DNA of 64,000 nucleotides from CAYPNP01 sp964412195 (GTDB lineage Bacteria; Acidobacteriota; JAAYUB01): positions 74,217 to 138,216 of the forward strand of contig CAYPNP010000013.1 in NCBI GenBank assembly GCA_964412195.1, in the 5' to 3' direction. Positions 25,610 to 34,999 of this stretch are shown in pieces. A program made the position numbers and the translations under genes. Within the stretch, counting starts at the first letter, position 1. Each line of letters begins with the position of its first letter. The notes beneath the pieces were generated by a model. That model saw only the letters and a list, made by a program, of their open reading frames with translations, searched no databases and had not been told where the DNA came from.

Positions 25610-26428
25610 TTGAGTCGAAATCGCGTCATCGCCGCCGTTCTGATTGTCCTGGCCCTGTTCGTCCTGTCGCGCATCACCGGACCCAACTTCAGATACCGCG
25701 TCGAGACATCCGGCGACGGTTTCGCCCTGTCGCACAAGGCGCCCCGCACCAGCGAGGGCACCGGCCCCGCCAAACTGGACCTCGAGGTCAGCGGCGACAC
25801 CTCGTCCATCGCCTCGCTGGACCTGGTCGGCCACCCGATGAACGCTCCCGAGAAGGAGGAGACCTTTGCTCCATCCTCCATCACCGGGCCGGCCGGCGGT
25901 CCGCGGGTGTATCATTTCGAGGTCCCGTTCCACCGCTGGGCCACGAAATACCTTTACGTGTTCCAGGCGCGCATGCTGAACGGACAAATCGTCCCGCTGG
26001 ATCGGAAGGGGACGCCGATGGTGGTCCGATTCCGCGGCGAGGTCCCGCTGTTCTCGCTGGGGCTCCACATTCTGGGCATGTTCGGCGGCTTCCTGCTGAT
26101 GGTGCTGGGCGCCTTCGCCGCCGCGGACTTCCTGCGCGGCCGCGGCGGGGCGGGGCCAGTCCTGCGCCTGGGCGGCTGGGGCTGGGCGGTCTTCGCCATC
26201 GGCGGGCTCCCCCTGGGCTTCCTGATGAACTGGTATGCATTCCGCACCATCTGGGAAGCCTGGCCGTTCGGCGCCGACGTCACGGACAACAAGACCCAGG
26301 TCGCCCTCGTCGTGTACGGCCTGGGGCTGCTGGCCTTCCTCTGGAAGAAGAACCGGGCGGCCGCATGGCTCGTGCTGGCGGGCACGGTCGTGGCCTTCGC
26401 CGTCTTCCTCGTCCCCCACAGCATCTGA
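25610..26428 (+). CDS. Multipass membrane protein of unknown function
   Basis: A 272-residue protein. TTG at 25610 is taken as the start because GGAGG lies nine bases upstream and the first residues form a membrane helix (RVIAAVLIVLALFVLSRI). A soluble beta-rich domain (about 22-142) is followed by four predicted helices: LHILGMFGGFLLMVLGAFAA, WGWAVFAIGGLPLGFLMNW, VALVVYGLGLLAFLW and WLVLAGTVVAFAVFLV. I do not recognise the family. Probably monocistronic. Confidence 0.78.
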   Translation: MSRNRVIAAVLIVLALFVLSRITGPNFRYRVETSGDGFALSHKAPRTSEGTGPAKLDLEVSGDTSSIASLDLVGHPMNAPEKEETFAPSSITGPAGGPRVYHFEVPFHRWATKYLYVFQARMLNGQIVPLDRKGTPMVVRFRGEVPLFSLGLHILGMFGGFLLMVLGAFAAADFLRGRGGAGPVLRLGGWGWAVFAIGGLPLGFLMNWYAFRTIWEAWPFGADVTDNKTQVALVVYGLGLLAFLWKKNRAAAWLVLAGTVVAFAVFLVPHSI

Positions 26429-26540
26429 TCCCGGCCGCCGGCGCGCCGGGCGTTCCCTCTCCGCCGGGGACCGCGGAAAATTCATTAGCCCCGCTGGGGA
26501 GAGTATGCTACAGTAACAGCGTAGAAACAGGCGGCGGAGC

Positions 26541-28100
26541 ATGGAACGCAAGAACGTTCTCGCTACCAAACTGGCTGAAATCGTCACAGGGGCAATCGGA
26601 AAGAACTCCCACTGCCGTCTCGTTTTTTCCAACCAGGACTCTAAAAAGGTCTTCGACTTCTCCGACGGCATGATCGTGAACCTGGACAGCACCGAGGTCA
26701 CCGAGAAGTACGCCGCCCTCCTGCTCATGTCCAAGCTCATCGACCAGGACGAGCTCCGCCAGGCCGCCAAACCGGACCGCCGGAGCTGGGAGGTCGACGA
26801 GGAGCTCATCGAGAGGAAAAGCCTCTCCCCCGAACAGACGAAGAAACTCTTCTCCCTGCAGCTCTCCCGCATCACCCACTCGCTCCTGGAGTGGCCCTCG
26901 ATCAACTTCAAGGTCAGCGTCACGGACACCGGCCCCTCCGAGCGCCGGAAGAAAAACCTGTACGTGGAGGAGCTGCTGCTCCACCTGTACCGGACGGCCA
27001 TCGACGCCGAGGTGCTCGCTCGCATCGAGAGCCAGAAGGACTACCAGTTCCAATTCGACGCCGAGCGGCTGCCCGTGCTGCTCACCCTGCCCCTCAATTC
27101 CCAGGAGGGGTACGTGCTCAGCCGGATCAAGGGCCGCCTGACGCCTTCCGAGGTGGCCGAATCCGGGCCCGTCTCGTTCGAGAAGGTCCTCGACACCCTG
27201 GTCATCTTCACCCGCCTCGGTTTTCTCCAGTGCCTGCCGGACCCGTCCCGGAGGACGGCCACCGGCCTCCTGCCGAAAATCGACATCCCGAAACCCGAAG
27301 CCGCGCCCCCGCCGCCCGCGTCCGGCTCACCCCAGGCCGCCTCGGCGGCGGAGGCTGCCGTTGAGCTGAAGCGGATGCTGGACGAGTTCCGCTCCCTCCG
27401 CGAAGAACTGGAGGGGAAGGACTACTATGATATCCTCGAGGTGACGCGGGAGGATTTCTCCGCCAGCCAGCTGAAGACCAATTACTACGCGTTCGCCAAG
27501 AAATACCACCCCGACAAGTTCCGCAAGTACGGTTCCGATGTGCTCAACGACACCCTCGAACACATCCTGAACCTCATGAACACCGCCTACGACACCCTCA
27601 AGGATCCGGCCCTGCGGGAGGAGTACGACCGGAACCTCAACACCGGAACGCTGAAGTCGCCCGCCGGCGGGCCCTCGGCCCAGCAGGTCCGGGTCAACAT
27701 GGACCAGATCGCCACCGACAACTTCGTCCAGGGCAAGAGCCTGATCCAGGTCCAGAAATACGCCGAGGCCGTCTCCTTCCTGAAGCGGGCCGTCCAGATC
27801 AAGCCCGAAAACGCCGATTTTCTCGCGTATCTCGGCTACGCCATGTCGAAGATCCCGCAATACCGGCGGGAGTCGGAGAAGCACTTCCTCCGCTCCATCG
27901 AGATCAACCCGATGAACACCAACACCTACATCCACCTGGGCCGGATGTACAAGGAAGTCCGGATGTTCGCCAAGGCCCTGGAAGCCTTCCAGAACGTCCT
28001 GCGGTGGGATCCCGAAAACAAGATCGCCCTCGCCGAGATCGAAGAACTCGGCGGCTCGAAAAAGTCCAAAGGTTTCCTGGGCAATCTCTTCAAGAAGTAA
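26541..28100 (+). CDS. DnaJ-domain and TPR protein with DUF4388-like N-terminus
   Basis: A 519-residue protein. Residues 1-250 form a domain with the pattern seen in DUF4388/PATAN-type regulators (IVTGAIGKNSHCRLVFSNQDSKKVFDFSDGMIVN cut at 15-34; GYVLSRIKGRLTPSEVAE). After a Pro/Ala linker comes a coiled coil and a J-domain (about 295-365) with intact HPD at 323-325 (KKYHPDKF). TPR-like helices follow (about 385-500; YAEAVSFLKRAVQIKPEN, AFQNVLRWDPEN). The HPD implies it recruits DnaK. Not a canonical DnaJ chaperone: the zinc-finger and G/F regions are missing. It precedes a response regulator gene that has its own promoter. Confidence 0.88.
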   Translation: MERKNVLATKLAEIVTGAIGKNSHCRLVFSNQDSKKVFDFSDGMIVNLDSTEVTEKYAALLLMSKLIDQDELRQAAKPDRRSWEVDEELIERKSLSPEQTKKLFSLQLSRITHSLLEWPSINFKVSVTDTGPSERRKKNLYVEELLLHLYRTAIDAEVLARIESQKDYQFQFDAERLPVLLTLPLNSQEGYVLSRIKGRLTPSEVAESGPVSFEKVLDTLVIFTRLGFLQCLPDPSRRTATGLLPKIDIPKPEAAPPPPASGSPQAASAAEAAVELKRMLDEFRSLREELEGKDYYDILEVTREDFSASQLKTNYYAFAKKYHPDKFRKYGSDVLNDTLEHILNLMNTAYDTLKDPALREEYDRNLNTGTLKSPAGGPSAQQVRVNMDQIATDNFVQGKSLIQVQKYAEAVSFLKRAVQIKPENADFLAYLGYAMSKIPQYRRESEKHFLRSIEINPMNTNTYIHLGRMYKEVRMFAKALEAFQNVLRWDPENKIALAEIEELGGSKKSKGFLGNLFKK

Positions 28101-28164
28101 GCCCCGCAAGCTTCTCCCCACGTCACAAAAAAATTCCGATTTCTTGATTTTTTTTATTTTTTCC

Positions 28165-28193
28165 TTGAACTGGTCGATTTTTTGGGCTATTAA
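28165..28193 (+). promoter_or_regulatory. Sigma70-type promoter for the OmpR-family regulator
   Basis: TTGAAC at 28165-28170 and TATTAA at 28188-28193 with a 17-base spacer, in an AT-rich patch unlike its surroundings, 29 bases before the ATG at 28222. Confidence 0.65.
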
Positions 28194-28221
28194 GGGTTCA
28201 ATGCTGTGAAGAAGCCCGTCA

Positions 28222-28959
28222 ATGGCAGATATGGCGAAGAAGGACCTTAGAATTTTCATACTGGACGACGATGTAGAGATCACCCGATCCGTCTCCGCCT
28301 ACTTGGAGCAGCTCGGTTACATCGTCAAGGCGATCAACTCGCCGGAGTCCTGCCTCGAAATCCTTCAAGATTTCAAGCCGGACCTGGTCATCCTCGACAT
28401 CATCCTGCCCGAGATCAACGGCATCGAGCTCTGCCAGATGATCCGGCGCCTGCCGACCTACTACCCCATCATCATGCTGACTTCCAAGGCCGACGTGGTG
28501 GACAAGGTGGTGGGCCTGGAGGTCGGCGCCGACGATTACGTCCCGAAGCCGTTCAGCCTGCGCGAACTGGAGGCGCGGATCAAGGCCGTCCTGCGCCGCC
28601 AGTTGCTGGAGAAGAAGGCGCACGACGAAGCGGTCCAACAGACGGTCATCCAGCAGGGCGACATCCTGATGGACCTGAAGAACCGGTTCCTGAAGATCGG
28701 CGCCCGCAAGGTCGACCTGACCCCCAAGGAGTTCGAGCTGATGAAGCTCTTCCTCCAGAATCCCGGCAAAGCCTACAGCCGCGACGAATTGCTGGAAAAG
28801 GTGTGGGGCGTGTCCTACAAGGGCTACCACCGCACCATCGACTCCCACATCAACCGCCTTCGTTTGAAGATCGAATCCAATCCCAACCACCCCGAGATCG
28901 TGATCACCGTCTGGGGAGTTGGGTACAAGTTCAACGAAGATTACGAGTCCAAACCCTAA
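28222..28959 (+). CDS. OmpR/PhoB-family response regulator
   Basis: A 245-residue two-domain regulator. The receiver (about 8-125) has the acidic pair ILDDD, phospho-acceptor Asp59 (DLVILDIILPE), MLTSKAD and the KPF switch segment. The winged-helix output domain (about 145-240) has DLTPKEFELMKLF and the recognition region SRDELLEKVWGVSYKGYHRTIDSHINRLRLKIE (quoted in two parts by family pattern). No cognate kinase is adjacent, so it is an orphan regulator by context. ATG 28222 and 28231 are both possible starts. HU follows 17 bases later and may be co-transcribed. Confidence 0.95.
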   Translation: MADMAKKDLRIFILDDDVEITRSVSAYLEQLGYIVKAINSPESCLEILQDFKPDLVILDIILPEINGIELCQMIRRLPTYYPIIMLTSKADVVDKVVGLEVGADDYVPKPFSLRELEARIKAVLRRQLLEKKAHDEAVQQTVIQQGDILMDLKNRFLKIGARKVDLTPKEFELMKLFLQNPGKAYSRDELLEKVWGVSYKGYHRTIDSHINRLRLKIESNPNHPEIVITVWGVGYKFNEDYESKP

Positions 28960-28976
28960 ACTCTCAGGAGGAGTGT

Positions 28977-29246
28977 ATGAACAAAGCAGATCTGATCAAG
29001 AAGATGGCGGCGGACGCCGGCATCACCCAGGGCGCGGCCAACAAGGCCTTCAACACCCTGGTCGAAGGGATCACCAAGTCCCTGTCCAAGGGTCACCGTG
29101 TGACCATCGTCGGCTTCGGCACCTTCAGCGTGACCAAGCGGAAGGCCCGCGTCGGGCGCAATCCCAAGACCGGCGCCCCGCTGAAGATCGCCGCCCGGAC
29201 CGTGCCGAAGTTCACCCCCGGCAAGGCCCTGAAGGACCGCGTGTAA
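28977..29246 (+). CDS. HU-family DNA-binding protein
   Basis: An 89-residue nucleoid protein: MNKADLIKKMA start, VTIVGFGTFSV, the DNA-contacting arm with RVGRNPKTG and the typical end FTPGKALKDRV. All positions that define HU/IHF are intact. AGGAGG precedes the ATG. A strong intrinsic terminator follows. Confidence 0.97.
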   Translation: MNKADLIKKMAADAGITQGAANKAFNTLVEGITKSLSKGHRVTIVGFGTFSVTKRKARVGRNPKTGAPLKIAARTVPKFTPGKALKDRV

Positions 29247-29270
29247 CGGCGGATCCAAGCCAGAACAAGG

Positions 29271-29301
29271 AAAAGGCCCCGCGCATGCGGGGCCTTTTTT
29301 T
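29271..29301 (+). terminator. Intrinsic terminator after the HU gene
   Basis: AAAAGGCCCCGC, loop GCAT, GCGGGGCCTTTT, then further T residues: a 12-base stem with a T-run on the plus strand, and an A-run giving a T-run for the minus strand as well, so it may also stop dnaN transcripts. Confidence 0.92.
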
Positions 29302-29337
29302 ATTCCTCTGCCTCGGTCGCGGCGATGGCCGCGAATC

Positions 29338-30453
29338 TCAGACCGACATCGGCATCACGATGTACTTGTAGGTGTAATCCAATTCCCCCACCGGCCGGAA
29401 GAGGCCCGCGTACTCATCATTGGTGAATTCAAAGATCACGTCGGGTGTCTCGGCCACGGCCAGGAATTCCAGCAGGTACTGGCAGTTGAACCCCATCTCC
29501 ACCTTTTCCCCCTGGTATTCGACCTCGAGGGTCTCCTCCGCCTCGCCCTTCTTGACGTTCTCCGAGCGGAGGAGCATGCGGCCGTCCTCCAGCCGGAAGA
29601 CAATCCGCTTGGACACCTCGTCGGCCATGACGTTGAGGCGATTGATGATGGACCGCAGCTCGGCGGTCTTCAGCTGCAGCCGGTTGTGCAGGTTGCGCGG
29701 AATGACCAGTTCGTAATTGGGGAACTGGCCGGCCAGCAGGCGGGACACCATCAGGCGGTTGTCAATCTTGAAGTACAGGTGATTCTCGTCGTGGGCGAAA
29801 TGGACGACCAAGTGGTCCTTCTGCAGGATCTTGGACAGCTCCGACACCGTCTTCTTCGGGATCAGGATCTTGATCTCGTTCTCGAGGTCCTCGAAGGCCT
29901 TGGTCGATTCGACGTAGGCCATCCGGTGGCCGTCGGTGGAAACCATCTTGATGAAGTTCTTGTTGATGATCAGGAGGATCCCGCTCAGCGTGAAGCGGAC
30001 CTGCTCCTGGGTGATGGAAAAGATGGTCATCTGGATCATCTTCCGAAGGATGTCGCCGGGGATCTCGATATAGCGGCCATCGAAACCGGAGATGGTCGGG
30101 AAGGTATCCACGGGCAGGCAGACGATGCGCGACCGGGAGCGCCCGAACGACACGATCACCCGCTCCGAATCCTCGCTGCGGATCTCGATCTCGGCGTTCT
30201 CCGGCATGAACCGGATCATATCGGTCAACTCCCTCGCCGGCAGGGCGAGCGCGCCGGGTTTCTCGATCACCGCCGGGCAGGTGGTCTTGATGCTGACGGT
30301 CAGGTCGCTGCCGGCGAGCACCAGGTTCTGCGACTCCCCGCGGGCGTCCACCAGCACGTGCGAGAGGATGGGAAGTTTGGTGCTTTTCTCGACGATGGAG
30401 GTGATATGGCTGAGTTCCGACAGCAGGTCGTTGCGTTTGACAGTGACCTTCAT
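29338..30453 (-). CDS. dnaN: DNA polymerase III subunit beta (sliding clamp)
   Basis: A 371-residue clamp protein starting MKVTVKRNDLLSELSHITSIVEK (family pattern), with FTLSGILLIINKNFIKMVSTDGHRMAYVE (two conserved blocks) and ending DYTYKYIVMPMSV, where canonical clamps end with a YxVMPM(R/K) motif. Three repeated clamp folds fit the length. It encircles DNA and tethers the replicase. GGAG precedes the ATG at 30453; a TTG six bases earlier is in frame but less likely. It lies 305 bases downstream of dnaA on the same strand. Confidence 0.97.
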   Translation of the reverse strand: MKVTVKRNDLLSELSHITSIVEKSTKLPILSHVLVDARGESQNLVLAGSDLTVSIKTTCPAVIEKPGALALPARELTDMIRFMPENAEIEIRSEDSERVIVSFGRSRSRIVCLPVDTFPTISGFDGRYIEIPGDILRKMIQMTIFSITQEQVRFTLSGILLIINKNFIKMVSTDGHRMAYVESTKAFEDLENEIKILIPKKTVSELSKILQKDHLVVHFAHDENHLYFKIDNRLMVSRLLAGQFPNYELVIPRNLHNRLQLKTAELRSIINRLNVMADEVSKRIVFRLEDGRMLLRSENVKKGEAEETLEVEYQGEKVEMGFNCQYLLEFLAVAETPDVIFEFTNDEYAGLFRPVGELDYTYKYIVMPMSV

Positions 30454-30758
30454 GAGCAACTCCTTCTATATGGATCCATTCTGTATATCAGACATCGTGA
30501 ATCGTCGTAATAGTATTGCCTGTGGACACTGATGATAAGAAGCGTATTCATTGTAGCATGAGGCAGTTGATTTGTGCAGAAAAATGTTGAAAAGCGGGCC
30601 GCCGCCGAGGGCGGCGGTGGGACCCGTGGAGGCGACCGGGAATTTTCCGCACACTCCCACAACTGTCCCACAGAGGGATCACAGGGGACTCACACGGGAC
30701 TGTGGAAAACCGGGCGGGCGGACTAAGCGGGCGGGCGGAAGAAGGAAGGGGAGCGGGC
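30454..30758. other. dnaA-dnaN spacer with DnaA-box-like sites
   Basis: No gene. An AT-richer half (about 30470-30590) would be easy to unwind. TGTGGAAAA at 30701-30709 matches the reverse of TTATCCACA at 8 of 9 positions, TGTGGACAC at 30521-30529 at 7 of 9. It could be a second part of a bipartite origin, or just the dnaN promoter region. Confidence 0.5.
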
Positions 30759-32084
30759 TCATTCCACAAGGCTGATGAGGCGGTTCAGGGTGGACCGCAG
30801 CTCGGGATCCAGCGCCTTCTTCTTTTCGATCTTGTCGATCGCGTAGAGGACCGTGGTGTGGTGCTTGCCGCCGAACTCCTTGCCGATCTTCGGCAGGGAG
30901 GCGCCGGTCAGCTGCTTGCAGAGGTACATGGCGATCTGGCGCGGTTCGGTGATGGCGTGGGAGTTGTTCTTGGAGATCAGCTCGGAGACCTTGATCTTGT
31001 AAAAGTCCGCCACCACCTTCTGAACGCGGGAGACGGTGATGATCCGGGACTCGGGGGGGCGGATGTTGGTCAGGACCTTCTTGGCCAGGTTCAGGTCGAG
31101 GTTCTCGCCGGTCAGGGAGGAGTAGGCGATGAGCCGGATCAGGGAGCCCTCCAGCTCGCGGATGTTCTTCCGGACGTTGGTCGCGATATAATCCAGCACG
31201 TCCTTGGGCACGTTGACGCTTTCCGCCTCCGCTTTCTTGTGCAGGATGGCGATGCGGGTCTCCAGCTCGGGCGGCTTGATGTCGGCGATCAGTCCCCATT
31301 CGAAGCGGGAGTGCAGGCGCTCCTCGATATTCGGGATTTCCTGGGGCGGGCAGTCACTGCTGATGACGATCTGTTTCTGGGAGTCGTAGAGGGCGTTAAA
31401 GGTGTGGAAGAACTCCTCTTGCGTCCGTTCCTTGCCGGACAGGAATTGGATGTCGTCCACCAGGAGCACGTCGATGTTCCGGTACTTCTCGCGGAACTGG
31501 AGCATCTTGTCGTACCGGATGCAGTTGATCAGCTCGTTGGTGAAGCGCTCCGAAGACATGTAGACCAGCTTGATCCGGGGATTCCGTTTCAGGATGGCAT
31601 GGCCGATGGCGTGCAGGAGGTGCGTCTTGCCGAGCCCCACCCCGCCGTAGATATAGAGGGGATTGTAGGCGGTGGACGGCTGGTCGGCCACGGCCCGGGC
31701 GGCGGCGTGGGAGAACCGGTTTGAGTCCCCGACGACGAAGCTCTCGAACCGGTAGCGCGGATTGAGGCGCACGCCGCCCCAGAAGGGCTGGTTGTCGTCC
31801 GCGACAGGCAGCGTCTTCTCCGGTTTGAGGTACCCGTTGGAGTCTTTGGCGCTCTCGACAATGAACTTGAGCCGGAAACGGTCCAGGTTCAGGGACTGCT
31901 GGATGGATTGGAGGAGGTCGGAAAAGTTCTCGGTGATCCAGTCCTTGTAGTACTTGTTGGGGACCCGGACGATGATCTCCTCGCTGGTTTTCTTGTCCAG
32001 CTGGGTACGCTCGAACCAGGTCTCGAAGCACTCGGCCGAGACCTCCCCCTTCACCTTCACCAAGATCTGTTTCCAGCAATCCAT
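30759..32084 (-). CDS. dnaA: Chromosomal replication initiator DnaA
   Basis: A 441-residue initiator. Domain I opens MDCWKQILVKVKGEVS; after a linker the AAA+ domain III begins RYRFESFVVGDSNRFSHAAA, with Walker A GGVGLGKTHLLHAIG, Walker B VLLVDDIQFL and arginine-finger region EERLHSRFEWGL. Domain IV has the DnaA-box-binding signature GKEFGGKHHTTVLYAI. The length is normal. Its upstream region carries several DnaA boxes, so it probably autoregulates. Confidence 0.98.
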   Translation of the reverse strand: MDCWKQILVKVKGEVSAECFETWFERTQLDKKTSEEIIVRVPNKYYKDWITENFSDLLQSIQQSLNLDRFRLKFIVESAKDSNGYLKPEKTLPVADDNQPFWGGVRLNPRYRFESFVVGDSNRFSHAAARAVADQPSTAYNPLYIYGGVGLGKTHLLHAIGHAILKRNPRIKLVYMSSERFTNELINCIRYDKMLQFREKYRNIDVLLVDDIQFLSGKERTQEEFFHTFNALYDSQKQIVISSDCPPQEIPNIEERLHSRFEWGLIADIKPPELETRIAILHKKAEAESVNVPKDVLDYIATNVRKNIRELEGSLIRLIAYSSLTGENLDLNLAKKVLTNIRPPESRIITVSRVQKVVADFYKIKVSELISKNNSHAITEPRQIAMYLCKQLTGASLPKIGKEFGGKHHTTVLYAIDKIEKKKALDPELRSTLNRLISLVE

Positions 32085-32170
32085 GACGGGAACCTCTGGA
32101 GGTTCTTCACCTTACCCACAACGGAAAATCCGACTTATCCACAAATGTGGAAAAACTGTGAAAAAGAGCT
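32085..32170. other. Probable oriC: DnaA boxes upstream of dnaA
   Basis: Within about 55 bases: TTACCCACA (32112-32120, 8 of 9), TTATCCACA (32135-32143, perfect) and, inverted, TGTGGAAAA (32146-32154, 8 of 9) and TGTGAAAAA (32157-32165, 7 of 9). The perfect box and its neighbour form an inverted pair. The surrounding sequence is AT-rich for this genome. Confidence 0.7.
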
Positions 32171-32248
32171 TTTGTGGTAGGGAACCCCTGACGTATTCGA
32201 AGTCCATATGAAAACACATTCCGGGACAGGTTTCAACGGACAAATCCG

Positions 32249-32689
32249 TCATTTTTCCGCACAGACTGTCAGTACGTTGCAGGGCGCCCGGTGGATGACT
32301 TCGTCCTCGACCGACGAGAAAAACAGCTTGGAAAAAAGGCTCTTGCGCCAGTTGCCCAGCACGATGAGGTCGATCGCGTGGTTCCGGGAGAACGCGACGA
32401 TCTCGGCGGCGATGTCCTCGCCCCGCAGGACGTGGTAGGTGGCGGAAACGTCCGCGAGCAGTTCCGCCGGGGCGAACCGGGCGACGCGGTCCTGGAGATC
32501 GGCGGTCGTGTGGGCGGGGGAGTGGATGGATCCAGCCACCATGCTGGGGGCCCCGGCCAGGGGATCGTCCACATGGAGGAAGAACAGGCGCGCCTGGAAC
32601 ACGCGGGCGAATTGCACCGCCGCCTGGACGACTTCGTCGAAGGCGATATCGAACTCCACCGGGGCCAGGATGTTCTGGATCTGGATCAT
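32249..32689 (-). CDS. Universal stress protein (UspA) family
   Basis: A 146-residue single-domain USP: MIQIQNILAPVEFDIAFDEV start, ARLFFLHVDD strand, and the C-terminal nucleotide-binding-type segment DLIVLGNWRKSLFSKLFFSSVEDEVIHRAPCNVLTV (GxW replaces the usual G-x2-G-x9-G(S/T) pattern, so ATP binding is doubtful). GGAGG precedes the ATG. It lies 78 bases downstream of the sigma54 activator on the same strand and may be co-transcribed. Confidence 0.9.
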   Translation of the reverse strand: MIQIQNILAPVEFDIAFDEVVQAAVQFARVFQARLFFLHVDDPLAGAPSMVAGSIHSPAHTTADLQDRVARFAPAELLADVSATYHVLRGEDIAAEIVAFSRNHAIDLIVLGNWRKSLFSKLFFSSVEDEVIHRAPCNVLTVCAEK

Positions 32690-32767
32690 GAGACCTCCGT
32701 TTCCGGTGGGATCGCCGTTTGGCGGCCGCCATTGTACCCAATTTTGGGTCGGTCGGGAAGCGGCAAA

Positions 32768-34159
<1,392 letters not shown>

Positions 34160-34308
34160 GGGAGCCTCCGCAACAATTCGTGGCGGACAAGCAAGCCGCC
34201 GTCGGGCTCCGTCTGCGCCCCCTTCGAAAATCAGCGAGCGCAAACGACTCAAAATCAAAGAGTAAAAGAAGCGATTGCCGGATGAGCCCAAATACAAGAT
34301 TGGGTGAA

Positions 34309-34322
34309 TGTCAGAGCTGTCA
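34309..34322. promoter_or_regulatory. Enhancer-like site 1 for the hydrogenase promoter
   Basis: TGTCAGAGCTGTCA, differing from site 2 at one base. About 140 bases upstream of the -24 element, a normal position for an NtrC-type activator. Confidence 0.65.
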
Positions 34323-34348
34323 AAAACCCGGATGATTTTAAGCGGATT

Positions 34349-34362
34349 TGTCAGATCTGTCA
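34349..34362. promoter_or_regulatory. Enhancer-like site 2 for the hydrogenase promoter
   Basis: TGTCAGATCTGTCA with palindromic core CAGATCTG. It starts exactly 40 bases after site 1, about four helical turns, so both sites face the same side of DNA. Confidence 0.65.
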
Positions 34363-34449
34363 ATCAATTCCCAGTCCGGAAAGATCATGAATATGTTTAA
34401 GTCAATTTAAATGAACAAGATAAAAGAATTCGAAGGAGGAGGTGGAGAT

Positions 34450-34464
34450 TGGCACCGGGGTTGC
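34450..34464 (+). promoter_or_regulatory. Sigma54 (-24/-12) promoter of the hydrogenase operon
   Basis: TGGCAC at 34450-34455, five bases, TTGC at 34461-34464: the full consensus. Transcription should begin near 34476, giving a leader of about 29 bases to the ATG at 34505 that still holds a GGGAGA ribosome-binding site. Confidence 0.88.
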
Positions 34465-34504
34465 CATTCCATTGCCTCTGACAAATTCTTCGGGAGAACG
34501 CGCT

Positions 34505-34999
34505 ATGACCCCCGCCATCCAAACCGAACCCCAAGCCATGAGCGAGATCCTGGGCAAGTATCCGCAGGGCGAACGCCGGTGGCTCATCCCCATCCTGCAG
34601 GACACCCAGGAACACTTCGGCTACCTGCCGGAGGAGGCCATCTGCCGCGTGTCGGACCACCTGCGGGTGCCGACCAGCAAGATCTACGGCGTGGCCACCT
34701 TCTACAACCAGTTCCGCCTCGTCGCCCCGGGCAAGTATGTGGTCCGCATTTGCCGCGGCACGGCCTGCCACGTCAAGGGGTCAGCCCTGCTCCTGGAAAA
34801 GCTGGTGCAGGAGCTGAAGATCCAGCCCGGGCAGACCACCCGTGACGGGCTGTTTTCCATCGAGACCGTGGCGTGCATCGGCGCCTGCAGCATCGCGCCG
34901 GTGGTCGCCGTCAACAACGAGTTCCACGGCCGGGTCGAACCCAAGGAGGTGCCCCGGATCCTGAGCCAATACCGCAAGCTGGAGGAGAAGAAATCATGA
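34505..34999 (+). CDS. NuoE-like [2Fe-2S] hydrogenase subunit (HydC/HndA type)
   Basis: A 164-residue thioredoxin-like ferredoxin subunit. The four cluster ligands are Cys83 and Cys88 (CRGTACHVKG) and Cys124 and Cys128 (CIGACSIAP), the C-x4-C...C-x3-C pattern of NuoE. The helical N-domain (ILQDTQEHFGYLPEEAI) is also typical. It passes electrons between the flavin subunit and the hydrogenase. It is first in the sigma54 operon; its stop overlaps the next ATG by four bases. Confidence 0.95.
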   Translation: MTPAIQTEPQAMSEILGKYPQGERRWLIPILQDTQEHFGYLPEEAICRVSDHLRVPTSKIYGVATFYNQFRLVAPGKYVVRICRGTACHVKGSALLLEKLVQELKIQPGQTTRDGLFSIETVACIGACSIAPVVAVNNEFHGRVEPKEVPRILSQYRKLEEKKS

